Shown piece by piece: positions 1 through 11,351 of a stretch of 64,000 bases of DNA. Position numbers and translations under genes: made by a program. The stretch spans positions 930,001 through 994,000 of the forward strand of contig WHVD01000009.1 of assembly GCA_015178975.1 (NCBI GenBank). The letters are read 5' to 3'. The notes under the pieces were generated by a model. That model saw only the letters and a program-made list of their open reading frames with translations, did no database searches and was not told the origin of the DNA. This DNA comes from Hysterangium stoloniferum. Taxonomy: Eukaryota > Basidiomycota > Agaricomycetes > Hysterangiales > Hysterangiaceae. Position 1 is the first letter of the stretch. Each line of letters begins with the position of its first letter.

Positions 1-733
1 CCAGAATCAATATATATGTACATGTAGCAACTGTAATCATAAGCCAAAACAAATATTAACTTACTGAGCAAAGAAAACCAACTAAAGACCAACTAAGTTT
101 AAATGACCAGGGTGACCCTACCAGTTTTTCCTTTCCTTGTGAGATCCCTTCAGGATTCACAGGTTTTCTTAGTGTACTTCTAATATCTTTACCTTTACTA
201 CCCTCTTCCCTTTTTTCCCCTCCATCCCTATCCATACACTCCCAATGCCAGAAAGAAAACACTTCAAACACCCCTGTAGTAGCCTCCAGACCATTTTTGG
301 GTGGGGAATACACTAAGTATTGTGCTTGCTTGAAATGAGAACAACTGAATGGTTTGAAAGGGTGCAGCACATATGCAAGCCAAAACCAAGACCATCTGAC
401 ATTGGTGAATCAATCCTCAGCATCTGACATACCTTAGTTTATGCATGTCTCCTTTGACCTTAACAATGTAGAATGATCACAGTGTCTTTGACTTAAAACA
501 TTTTACTTAAAAATAGGAGAAATTTCAAGGAAAATAAATTTTGCTATGTATTTTATATGGAGGTTTATACTACATTGAATACAGTCCAGTCAAAACAATA
601 TAGATATATACAGTATATATGTGAGTGAGGAAATAACCTTTGAAGCCATTGTTTATCCTCCCATAGGGATAATAGCAATATAAATTGGACAAAAGGCAGT
701 AAAATAAAGGTGAAACCACTATCTCACACTTTG
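1..733. other. no gene recognised downstream of the NLR
   Basis: AT-rich sequence with only short open frames. A minus-strand frame of 104 codons at 56-370 has no motif I recognise. This stretch lies 3' of the NLR gene and may include its 3' untranslated region. Confidence 0.5.
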
Positions 734-2959
734 CTACCACCAAAACCAAGACTTCCAACTCTGAAGCATCCTCAAGGTGGAGGCTAGGTTTCCCATGGAT
801 ATTAATGTATCTGAATGCTGTGGGCCAAGCAATTGCTTGGATGCCTCCAGGAGCTTCATTTCCAGCTCCTGGGCTTCAGTATACTGTCCCAGAGACCTCA
901 AGGTGGATACCAAGTCTCCCATGGATGTTAATGTATCTGGAGGCTCTGGGCCAAGCAGTTGCTCACATGCCTCCAGGACCTGCATTTCCAGCTCCTGAGC
1001 TTCAAGATATTTTCTGAGATCCACCAAGATACATGCCAAGTTTGCCATGGATGTTAATGTAGATGGATGCTCTTGGCCAAGCAGTTTCTTGCATGCCTCC
1101 AGGACCTGCATTTCCAGCTCCTGAGCTTCAGTATACTTTCCCAGATGCCTCAAGGTTCCCATAGATGTTAATGTATCTGGATGCTCTGGGCCAAGCAGTT
1201 GCTTGTGTGCCTCCAGGACCTGCATTTCCAGCTCCTGAGCTTCAGTATACTTTCCCAGATGCCTCAAGGTGGATGCCAAGTTTCCCATAGATGTTAATGT
1301 ATCTGGATGCTCTGGGCCAAGCAGTTGCTTGCGTGCCTCTAGGACCTGCACTTCCAGCTTGTGAGCGTCAGTATACTTTCCCAGATTGCACAAGGTGTAT
1401 GCTAAGTTTGCCATGGATATCAATGTATCTGGATGCTCTAAGCCAAGTAGTTGCTTGCATGCCTCCAGAACCTGCATTCCCAGCTCCTGAGCTTCAGCAT
1501 ACCTTTCCAGATGTCTCATGGTGGATGCCAAGTTTGCCATACATGTCAATGTATCTGGATGCTCTGGGCCAAGCAGTTGCTTGCGGGCCTCCAGGACCTG
1601 CATTTCCAGTCTGTGAGCTTCGGTATACTCTCCCAAACTGCACAAGGTGTATGCCAAGTGTGCCATGGATGTCAATGTATCTGGATGCTCTGGGCCAAGA
1701 AGTTGCTTACGTGCCTCTAGGACCTGCATTTCCAGCTCCTGAGCTTCAGTATACTTTCCCAGATGCTTCAGGGTGGATGCCAAGTTTCCCATGGATGTTA
1801 ATGTAGATGGATGCTCTGGGCCAAGCAGTTGCTTGCGTGCCTCCAGGACCTGCATTTCCCACTCCTGAGCTTCAGTATACTTTCCCAGATGCCTCAAGGT
1901 GGATGCCAAGTTTCCCATGGATGTTAATGTAGATGGATGCTCTGGGCCAAGCAGTTGCTTGCATGCCTCCAGGACCTGCATTTCCAGCTCCTGAGCTTCA
2001 GTATACTTTCCCAGATGCCTCAAGGTGGATGCCAAGTTTCCCATAGATGTTAATGTATCTGGATGCTCTGGGCCAAGCAGTTGCTTATGTGCCTCTAGGA
2101 CCTGCACTTCCAGCTTGTGAGCTTCAGTATACTTTCCCAGATTGCACATGGTGTATGCTAAGTTTGCCATGGATATCAATGTATCTGGATGCTCTGGGCC
2201 AAGCAGTTGCTTGCATGCCTCCAGAACCTGCATTCCCAGCTCCTGAGCTTCAGCATACTTTCCCAGATGTCTCATAGTGGATGCCAAGTTTGCCATACAT
2301 GTCAATGTATCTGGATGCTCTGGGCCAAGCAGTTGCTTGCATGCCTCCAGGACCTGCACTTCCAGCTCCTGAGCATTAGTATACTTTCCCAGATCGCACA
2401 AGGTGTATGCCAAGTTTGCCATGGATGTCAATGTATCTGGATGCTCTGGGCCAAGCAATTGCTTGCATGCCTCCAGAACTTGCATTTCCAGCTCCTGGGC
2501 ATCAGTATACCTTCCCAGCTGCCTCAAAGTGGATGCCAAGTTTGCCATGCATGTCAATGTATCTGGATGCTCTGGACCAAACAGTTGCTTGCGTGTCTCC
2601 AGGACCTGTACTTCCAGCCCCTGAGCTTCAGTATACTTTCCCAGATGCCTCAAGGTGGATGCCAAGTTTGCCATGGATATTAATGTAGATGGATGCTCTG
2701 GGCCAAGCAGTTGCTTGTGTGCCTGCAGGACCTGCACTTCCAGCTCCTGAGCTTCAGTATATTTTCCCAGATTCCACAAGGTGGATGCCAAGTCTGCCAT
2801 GCATGTTAATGTAGATAGATGCCCTGGGCCAAGCTGCTGCTTGCATACCTCTAAGACATGTACTGCCAGCTCCTGGGCTCTGTGATATTTTCCCTGCCAT
2901 TCCCAAATGTATGCCATTTGTGACATTATAACCATGGAATAATGATGTTCAGGACCCAA
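734..2959 (-). repeat. array of about 17 near-identical 42-residue TPR units (126 bp each)
   Basis: C-terminal sensor region of the NLR. The open frame of 741 codons is 17 units plus a broken 18th, each starting GPEHPDTLTSM and ending QVLEACKQLL, of the kinesin-light-chain TPR type. Units 5-8 resemble units 11-14 (shared variants such as YTLC, TMRHL, YAEAQELGM, AHKLEV), an offset of six units or about 756 bp. Unit 15 lacks four residues (12 bp, in frame). Unit 18 loses its middle and shifts frame, ending WKSWFWW. Near-identity at the DNA level points to recent expansion by unequal exchange or gene conversion. Confidence 0.9.
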
Positions 2960-4760
2960 GATCCAAACTCATCAGTTTTACCCTCCCTTGTTGATGATTT
3001 CATAAGTAGTGAAATAGCATCTTCTTTGGACATCATGTCAAGATGAAGAGTACTAGTCACAGTCTGCTGCAGATCAGGATTTCTACTTGTGATCAAAACA
3101 TCCAACAAATGTCCTGGAGAAAGGTATTTTAAAAGAGCAGTCACATCATCGGCATTATCAAAAATAAGCAAGCACTTTCTCCCTAGTCCAGCGAGCCATC
3201 TTATGATAACTTCACCTGACTCTTCAATCCCTAGTGACTTCAAAACAGGATCAAGTTTAGACAGCTCAGTGAAACTTGTCTGAAGGGTGTCTGCAGTTGT
3301 AGCATCAAGCCATAGTATTCTCCAGTAACTAGGTAATATATCAGTATAATGTAAACTGCAATATGTTTAGAAATAATGAAGTAACCCACAGTCTACAATC
3401 TGCACACTCCTCAGCAAACTTTAAAGCAATTTGGGTCTTTCCAATACCACCCATGCCATACAACAGCAAGTGTTTTGGGTGAGTTGTAACATTCCCATCC
3501 ACAAAAAATGTTCTCAACTTCTCTAGGTAAATATCTTGACCAGTGAATCGTGGACTGGATAAAAGCTTGTATCTGTAAGATGGGCCTCTATTCAGAATAT
3601 CTGATGATCCAGATAAGAACATCAAGCTTTACAAGCAGATAAGATACCATACCATCAGACTGGCCAAAGTCCCTTCCATATTCTGGCTCCAGTTTGGGAA
3701 GATCACTTCCTATAGTTTGCAACAATGAGACTACCACAATGAAATCATCATCTTCAGGTGAGTAAAATTTTATCATATCCATGTGATGCTTGTTCAGCCC
3801 AATATGTTCAACATTCCGTGCACCTAGAACAATAGCAGAGTACTTTGGGACCATCTAACCCCATGTAAGCTTGTAAAAATCAAAGGGTGCTGCTCAAGGC
3901 ACTTACAAAACTAGATGTTCCATCATGCAAGTCAGTTTGATAGATTTCATAAAGAAACTTTGTATTGAAACGAGCACTGATCCCGTTGTACAGAGACAAC
4001 TGAATTTCTAACACTTCTGAATTAGTTGCCAAGTTTCGTAACAATTTATGGGAAGTATTTTCATCAACAGGCATAAGTACACGCAGCATTTGGGAGGCAG
4101 AGAGTGCGACAGCTGCCCCTCGGTGCGGGGTTCCGAAGAAGAGTATCCCACTTGTGCACAGCATTATTTCGTTGTGATGAGGAAGGTGAGATTTGTTGCA
4201 TTGATTGGCATGAATTAAAGCCTACCCGCACACATTACACTTGGAACTCAGAACATAGAAGTACTTCGAAATCAAACACTTACGAATTTAAGAATAATGC
4301 CACCTAAGCTGTGGGCAAGAAAGATGATTGGACGTTTCTAGCCATAATTTAACAGCCATTCCCCATGAATAAAGAAACTTACCGTAGTAGTTGTATTGTT
4401 CCTAAACAAAGCGAGTCGTGAAATAAAATTTTCTGCATAACCATACAATGACTCGTCTATCTTGTTTGATAGATCACCGGTGGATGGGTGATAGCCGTAC
4501 GTAGCAATTCTGGCGTGAGGTAATTGTCGGGGCAATAGGTCTCTAAGCCAGAGTATTCCATTTTCGGCCGTCCAGGAGTCTTCGCGATGTCCATCTAGAC
4601 CGTGGATGGCAATGATGCTGTCAGAATTGTCATTAGCGGGGAAGCACCGGCAAATTGCTACCGTGACACACTCGAGAGTCGGGGAGATGCCCTCGACGAG
4701 CACTTTAATGCCCAGTCCAGAATCCGTGCCACCACGAGTAGAGTTCTCAATTTCTTGTTA
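734..4760 (-). pseudogene. NOD-like receptor: SesB-type hydrolase, NB-ARC, TPR; probably broken in NB-ARC
   Basis: Fungal NLR of the kind tied to non-self recognition and heterokaryon incompatibility; cytosolic by analogy. Seen on the minus strand with canonical introns: exon 1 (4383 to about 4757) has the hydrolase start (IIAIHGLDGHREDSW); exon 2 (4284-4337) has the nucleophile elbow AHSLGG; exon 3 (3907-4221) has FFGTPHRGA; exon 4 is 3653-3854; exon 5 (from 3600) has the P-loop GMGGIGKT. Walker B (LLIFDNADD) and LITSRN follow at about 3090-3200. Introns of 45, 62, 52 and 52 nt keep the frame. The exon 5/6 junction near 3330-3400 is unresolved. At about 2960 the NB-ARC frame runs directly into the TPR array in a different frame, and most of the ARC2 region is absent. 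Exon 1 has no in-frame ATG before a stop at 4758-4760, so a 5' exon is missing from this model; a Met-starting frame at 4974 is a candidate. The domain assignment is firm, intactness is not. Confidence 0.82.
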
Positions 4761-4809
4761 AGTTTTCGTGGTGCTGTTCCTAGACCGTATAACTTTCCGT
4801 TTGTCTGAG

Positions 4810-5470
4810 TGAGGTGGCAGTACTCGTTGTAAACGGATAAGGACTAAATAAGTACAAATAGACCTTATGTAACCCATAGTACGCGGTGAATCCCCAATGC
4901 TGCGACCCGAGCCCTAATGCTCGCAATCCGTCGCTAACCCGAAATCCCAGAAAAGTCAACATTTCTGACTCCATCTGAAACAGAAGAGTTAAAGATACCA
5001 ACTCCCTTTATATGAAACAAGATGCAACTACCTAAGTTTCACGTTCTTTCTTCCAATAGCTTCAGGGATGTGGTTGTAGAGCGATAACACGTTCATGTGG
5101 CAATACCCGTGACACTGTCACGTCTTCTACATAGCCTCTTCGACTATTGCGATGCCGAGCGACGAGATGCTGCTATGTTTTTACTAAAGTGTGTGCAACT
5201 TCACATCGTAGTACAACCAGGATCCCGATGGTTTGTGCAGTGATGTATGACGAAAGTCTTGCGAAGGAACATTCTGAGCTCGGTGTGTCGATCGTCGTAC
5301 TATCTATTTTCTGCTTGCTCATCTGCATTTCTCACATAATTTCACATCGTCTTTGTATCTGAAAATTGCTGATTGCATGCTATTCTTCTCTATGCCCATG
5401 TAGCCATCACGAAATATTTTAAGTGTTCAACAGCATCAACTCAAGAGCTCAGTTGAAGAGATAACAAACA
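4810..5470. other. region upstream of the NLR, no clear gene
   Basis: A 73-codon minus-strand frame ends at 4780 and starts at 5001, with an inner Met at 4974. It could be a first exon of the NLR or unrelated. Nothing else is recognised up to 5470. Confidence 0.35.
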
Positions 5471-5749
5471 TGATTTGGAGACTCTGATATCATCTATCCA
5501 TCCTTCATTAGGCCTGGCACATTGCGTTTCATATACTTCTCCTTATCTACATATTTGTCCTTTAAACTTGTCTTGTGGTATCACTCCATTCACCTTCCAA
5601 CATACGCGGCCAATGTCTTGGAATAGGCACCATCACATCTCGTCGTTGAGTTGCAGTGACCTCGCGGCTTATGGCTTCATCGTTGCTGATCCGCCTCCGC
5701 TGCGCGTTCCTCTCTAACATTTGTCATATCGGTGAGTTTTGTACACGCC

Positions 5750-6415
5750 ATGTACCCCGCACACAGCATCTCTCTAAGGCCGTACAACCTCCCTTACGAA
5801 GACAATGTACGCTCAATGCTACATTTTCCTCTCAGCCAACTCTTCATCGCGCCGGCCGATATCAGCTTTCCCAGTAACCACGATACCTCGATCCGGAGAG
5901 ACGTTGAACCATTTCCCGTGACACGGGTATCAGACTGGGTCATTCTAATTGGGTCGTCAGATGAGGCCATGCGGGAATATTCGGTGAGTATGGTGCCTAT
6001 CCGAGCCATTGAGCAGACCACGATGCTGACATGCGGTGACTTATAATGTAAAGGTTCAGTTCGCCGGATTATAAGCTCTATTGCATTAACAAACTCGTCC
6101 TCGACTACTTGTGCAATGATATAGAGGATGTCTCAGGACGTAAATGCCAATGTTGTCGTTCTGTGGATATGTCAGAACCTAATATCGAACACAGAAAGTA
6201 CTGGTCGATGTGTATACTCCGTGGGTTGCGGTTAAAGATAGGTATTATCGTGACTGCGACATGCTCGTTGATTATTTTGACATCGATCCTAATGACCTTC
6301 GCTTCTGTTCAGCACTAAACGTAGGCGTCTTCAGCGGCTTACACGGCATGCACCTCTTACCTTCATTGTTCCGAAGTGACCAGGCTACACTATTCTCAAC
6401 GCCGGGAACATACTA
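5750..6415 (+). CDS. hypothetical protein, probable spliced gene or remnant
   Basis: Two protein-like stretches on the plus strand. The first (about 5750-5983) reads from MYPAHSISL to EAMREYS and is followed by a GTGAGT donor. The second (about 6202-6415) has VYTPWVAVKDRYYRDC and FCSALNVGVFSGLHGMH and ends in a stop. A middle piece near 6062-6130 (YKLYCINKLVLDY) is in another frame. I could not find splice sites joining all three in frame, so this may be a decayed gene. No family recognised and no function proposed. Confidence 0.35.
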
Positions 6416-6419
6416 GCAA

Positions 6420-7069
6420 GCACGGACGTAGATGCCTGTTCCAATGCTTTATTTATCAAAAAAAGTAAAATACAATGGAAACATGCTCTACATATGTATC
6501 ATATTCACACAACTCATACATTTGTCACAATTGTCACAAAATACACAAGACCATTTCTGATGGTTCTTTGACTCAACTTTCTTTCAATTTGTCTCAGGTT
6601 GACATCATTCATGATTTCATTCTTATATTGTATCACTTCCTTGAGCAATAATGATTCTCAAATAAACCTATTTGAGTCTAAAATAACAAAATATAACTTC
6701 TAAATAACATGGGCTCTAGGTTTATATGAAAAACTTGTATGTCATGGTAGTTCCTTCCTAATTGGGTAATTTGTGGCAGTTCCTAATTAGGAAAGAACAG
6801 CTGTGACACTGAAAGAACTTTACTTGTGGATGACAGAGGCTCTAAAAAATATCAAATGCTTTATGTGAAATGCATTATATTGTGCTACTGTACATATATG
6901 CTCTTTAAATGAAAATTATGTACAGAAAACCCATTAGGGGTTAGGGTTTATGGTTTCATTCCAAGAGTAGGGAACAAAAAAATATAGATTTGGCATCCTC
7001 ATCTTATTGAAGCCTCCCCTGAGTCCACTGTTCAATCCCTTGCTTTTCAAGTCCTGTTGTCCCTTTCCT
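6420..7069. other. AT-rich intergenic, nothing recognised
   Basis: No open frame or repeat with a known relative in the window. Confidence 0.5.
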
Positions 7070-7541
7070 GCATCAGGAAAATGTTTTCGGTACTTGATCT
7101 CCCTTATTGCACTTAATCATATTTAAGGTAAGTAAGGTGAATAAGCCAGCATTTCGCACTTGAAATTTTTTACTGCAAGTGCAATTCATGTAATTTAAGG
7201 CAACATATTGATTTCAAGGGCTCCAAGCCGGAGTAAGAAGAAAATGGCAAATAATGTATATTTGATATGTAAGAGCGCTCAAGTACAGGTCTAAGGTAGA
7301 AGTTCAGGACTCATCAGCATGCATAAGGTATGTAAGTATATACATACAAAAAGGTACGAAGGATGTTCATGCAGGTCTAGACCATGAAAAACCAGATCAA
7401 TCAAAACATCTACAGAAGCACACAGTCAACAACTGAGCATTGTCAAAGACATAGATTACATGCCTCAATCATTTTTATTTTTATTTTTATAAATACATTT
7501 ATATTCTGTGTCGCACAACTAAGGTACATAGCAGTTGGGAA
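7070..7541 (-). repeat. about 470-bp block repeated in inverted orientation at 46905-47371
   Basis: Read on the minus strand, this block matches 46905-47371 from the LINE 3' end through about 400 bp of flanking sequence. Shared landmarks include a conserved LINE tail, a stretch around GAGCGCTC and an end near TTTTCCTGATGC. The match stops at about 7070 and 47371. Because it includes sequence beyond the LINE poly-A-like tail, it reflects a duplication of an already occupied site, or a larger element that carries the LINE tail. Confidence 0.75.
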
Positions 7542-7990
7542 CAGGGGCCATAATGGTAGGTAGAGAAATGTAAGTAGATGCCGGGGCGAGTAGGTGTGGG
7601 TATGAAGGTCAATTGTAGGCAGGGGGAAAGAAGGAGAGGGAGAGATAAAAACCAAGGGGGCTACGACTTGCCAAAGGCATTGGAGGTGTCAATGAACTTT
7701 GCTAGGGCAGTGAGCCCTTTGTGGGTTCTGAGGATGGCAGAGGGGGACAGGTCCTGAGAGGCAGCAAGTAGGAGGTGGCAGTGTTCCTCGTAGAGGGGGC
7801 ACTCAGATAGTATGTGAAGGCGGAACTGAATGTCTGATGTGCCACAGGGGCAGGATGAGGGGAGGTCAGGGAGAAATAGGTGGTAGTATGTGCCAACGAA
7901 TGCATGGCCCGTGATGGCCTGGATGATGCGGGTGTGGGTGTGGCGGGGCCCTCCGTATTCCTTGTGGAATTGGTGAGCTGCAAAGAACTA
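7470..7990 (-). mobile_element. 5'-truncated non-LTR retrotransposon (LINE), 3' end 1
   Basis: The minus-strand frame ending at the stop at 7661-7663 reads HKEYGGPRHTHTRIIQAITG, then SCPCGTSD, then HILSECPLYEEH, then LAKFIDTSNAFGKS. This is the usual C-terminal end of basidiomycete LINE reverse transcriptases, with its CPCG..H..C zinc knuckle. The 3' UTR runs to a TTTTTA-rich tail at about 7470-7490. The 5' end is lost near 7990, so only about 110 codons remain. The same 3' UTR recurs at 29655-29720 and 46683-46952. Confidence 0.8.
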
Positions 7991-8162
7991 CATGAGTAGG
8001 GAATATATTAACAGGACTCCTCTTCACCTCCAGCAGTAAAGTTCACATTGAAGGTGAACCATAGGTCGAGGAAACCCCATGCCAATCTATAATAAATAAG
8101 AAGCACACTATTAGATAAACATAGCAATGGATAGGTTTTAGTACACGGCACCTGGAGTTCAT

Positions 8163-8925
8163 TGAGGTGTATTGGAGTCTGCAAGCCATAGAAGCTACGA
8201 GACTCCCGTGTTGTCTCAGATGTTTGATTCTGAGATTGATTAGGGGTTTGGGTATATGTATAACAGTCATGTAGTCAGTGTTATACAGTAGTGTGCTTTG
8301 CCCTTATACATTGAGACTCCTAAAATATTCAACAGGTTATGGGCCCCACCCGCGAAGGTGGTGGAGTCTTAATGCGAGCACATCCCAGAGAGCCACCAGT
8401 CACCCTGGCTGGACAATGTTTTGTCGGAATCGTCACCTGATGCCACTGTGCGAAGCTGCATAAGGTCAGCAGTTTTCAAATTGCACACTGTCAATTGTCC
8501 TCACCTCACGTGTCATTTGACGTAATCCCTTGCACATAATAATATGCTCCGAATAACACTGCAATGAAATGGCTGACTGAGGTGCCAAAGATATGTTCCA
8601 GAGTTGTTGAGCCTGAGGATGGCGGCCCGACAGGTGTATCGTGAACTGGGGGGATAGGAAATCTCTGCCAGAGGAAATGCTGTGACTAGAGGAGCTGTAA
8701 TGCATTGCAGAAGAGTTTCAGAGGTGGGGAGGAGGCCCTGGGCAGGCTGCTGAGAGCGACACTCACCAAACATGACCTAATAACATTGAGATAGCTTTCC
8801 AGTCGTTCAATTGGAATGAGATTGGTTGAATAGTGGTATGAGCTTCTAAGGCTTGAGGGGGAGTGTTGGAGTCTGCGAGCCATAGAAGTTGCGAGACTCC
8901 TGTGTTGTCGTCCCACATAAATTTT
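8163..8925 (+). mobile_element. possible Copia remnant with a 45-bp direct repeat
   Basis: A roughly 45-bp stretch starting TTGGAGTCTG and ending GTGTTGTC occurs at 8166-8212 and at about 8869-8915 with few differences. The second copy is preceded by a purine run GAGGGGGAG, the layout of a polypurine tract next to an LTR beginning TGTTGGAG. No coding remnant between the copies is convincing, and LTR ends were not found. Confidence 0.35.
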
Positions 8926-8944
8926 GTTATAATTGAAGCTCTGC

Positions 8945-10233
8945 TACATGGTAAGTAATCTCCATTTTAAATAATTTCTCTCTCGTCCCACTTCGTCACC
9001 ATCATCAGTCAAACAATAGCAATAAACACCATTCAAATGGGTATAATATGATATACTCATCATGAACACCCCTTTTGTTTTTAAGTCTGTTTGTCATCTC
9101 TAGAGAGTTGTGTCATTCTATCCTGACTGGACTATAGCACTTTCTGAGAATTCTATAAAAGGTAAGTATCAAGTTAAATGAATGTGTTTAGGCGTAATAA
9201 CTGCACTTTTTTGTGTGCATAGATGATATTTTCTCCTGGATAAGTTCACCCTCATTGGCCATGGACACCCCATACTCACAGCACTTCTTCATCCTCTCTG
9301 CCTTCTGTTTCAGCCAGTTTGGGAGGTCCACAGCACAGTGCGAGCTGGGAGGCTGGCTCGTCCACGTCAAACACAGCAAGAAATTCTATTGTGTCTGTGA
9401 GTCAGATGCAGAGTGAAGACCCTATCCATCAGTGGAATTTCATTGTAAGGCATACAATGCGCATAGACTTGACTTCCTTTCAGGCGTCGGTCATAGGCTT
9501 TTGAATGGACAGTCCATAGCGTGCATGCCTTGTGTGATTGGGTTGAGCAGACTCCTCTCATCAATGATGCTGAAGGCGTTGAGGAGCCACATGAAATCCT
9601 GAGAGTCCCCCATTGTAGCAGATGGTAAGTTTAAGCTTGAGATAGGTAGGGTAACTGCACCATCAGAGCAGTAGATTTACTCCAATACGAACACTCACGT
9701 GCGTTCTTTTACCCAAGTGTGCACCACTACCAATGAAATGACAGCCGACCTTGATGCCGCCAATTCAACGCCTGTCTTGACTCCCCCCCCTCCAGGACAG
9801 GACTCAGGACTAACACAGCAACCAAACAAATTGATCAATATTCCCACTTCTCTAATGGTTGACATTACTCAAGAATACTACGCAACAATGATGGCAGCGG
9901 TGAAAGTCCAGGATGACTGCAGCAGTGAGCGTGATGCATGAGCTGACTGGGTTTGGGAGTTCTTGGGAGTATGACTGGAGTTTCCGACAAGGCAACAAGA
10001 CAGTGAATCTTGGGGTGAGTAAGACCTACCCAGCTTACTATGTTATGTTTTGTTTTGTTGATACGCAACAAGCGTGAGCATCGGTAGAGCAGCATACTCA
10101 CCATGCCATTGCTAAAGGGATGAGACCTATGAGGTCACCGGACCAACTACGACCACATCGCTATTCCCATTCGGGGTTAACCCTGTTCCATCATCCAGTA
10201 CCCATGCAGCTTCCCATCTGACTACCACAATGC
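8945..10233. other. no clear gene
   Basis: Short frames only. A plus-strand frame at 9699-9941 and minus-strand pieces at 9188-9600 look protein-like in composition but match no family I know. They may be decayed transposon or host coding sequence. Confidence 0.35.
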
Positions 10234-10238
10234 CTAAT

Positions 10239-10782
10239 TGTTATGACCCTTTCCCGGATGTTTCACTATCCGACTTCCAATCTCCGACTACGGAACATCA
10301 TAGTTACCATATCATCTGCATTCTTCCCTTGTTCTGCATTTGGTAATTTGTCTGTTGACAAGTATTCACTCGTTTGTTTGTTATATTCCCGTTTCGGAAT
10401 ATTGTCTCCCTAATATGTCTTATTGTACTTCCGTTTTAAGAACACTTCCATTTCCATCTTATTATGGTCTTGTTTTGTAGTACAATAACAAGTAGACTTA
10501 TATTAGTTTCCACAAATTTGTACTTTACCTTAGATCTGATATTGACTTAGTTTCTTATTCCTTCTCCCATCTTTCTGTACGCTCGATATTCGGAACTCTT
10601 CGGAACTCTGAATATCCATATCTTCCATCGTAAGTCTCACTTCTGAAATTAAGGACTTTGAATGTTTGTGTAGAGGCGCAGCACATAAGCTGAAGCTGAC
10701 GTCCTGACCCTATCCGATAGTTCCCGACTTTCCGGTGACCTTCCAATAGTTCTGGAATAAGTTCCCGACACGGCACTTAACA
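10239..10782 (+). mobile_element. solo LTR related to the Gypsy family, 544 bp
   Basis: Starts TGTTATGACC and ends CACTTAACA, flanked by the 5-bp direct repeat CTAAT at 10234-10238 and 10783-10787. The 3' part contains the sequence CATAAGCTGAAGC, which is shared (as a variant) with the Gypsy LTRs at 37.7, 44.7 and 62.6 kb. No internal region remains, so it is a product of LTR-LTR recombination. It interrupts sequence with minus-strand coding character at 10.8-11.1 kb. Confidence 0.82.
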
Positions 10783-10787
10783 CTAAT

Positions 10788-11346
10788 ACCAACCACATTA
10801 CAAGCCCCTTCTCAAAGTCCTCAACTCGCCACTCCTCCACCTCATCCAGCCATGCTCCCACATCATATGCATACCCTCTCAAACTCGTCAGCCACACATT
10901 CCCAATCCTCATCTGCACCCCATGCCTCAGCCACCACCTGCCCCAGCACTGTCGATCTGGTCGATTGCTCATGATATTCCATGCCTGGGTTGATAGCTTT
11001 AGCTCCAAAGCATATGATTGAATATGTGAGTGCCCGTGAGGCTTCTGTTTTGAACATACCATGACGATCCTCGTCGCTGATCATTGTAGGATACAATCAT
11101 CGAGTGCGTTTCCATTGTTACTGGCATCCTCAAAATGGGACGATTTGCATGCACTAGTCGAGGTATGCTGCTTTTAGCTGGGTTGAGGGGTCGATTGACT
11201 GGAATTCACATGTATTGACAGGATTATGTTGTTGATCAGTGGGATATGGTGTGTGAATCAGAGGAATTTGAGAGATGTTGTCAGGAAATGGCTACAGGAG
11301 AGTAAATCAGATCACAGCATGGTGTGGTGCCTACTGGGATGGGAAC
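10788..11346. other. possible host coding remnant between two solo LTRs
   Basis: Minus-strand frames at 10788-11096 are rich in acidic and aromatic residues (VEEWRVEDFEKG; DEDWECVADEFERV), and a plus-strand stretch near 11220-11303 reads QWDMVCESEEFERCCQEM. The two look alike in composition. No family recognised; decayed host gene or transposon are both possible. Confidence 0.3.
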
Positions 11347-11351
11347 ACAGC

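Noticed and set aside
777-2688. Plus-strand frames opposite the TPR array
   Set aside because: Shadow frames of the 126-bp repeat; they repeat the same pattern and have no domain.
6930-6955. TTAGGG-like telomere repeat
   Set aside because: Only one or two irregular units.
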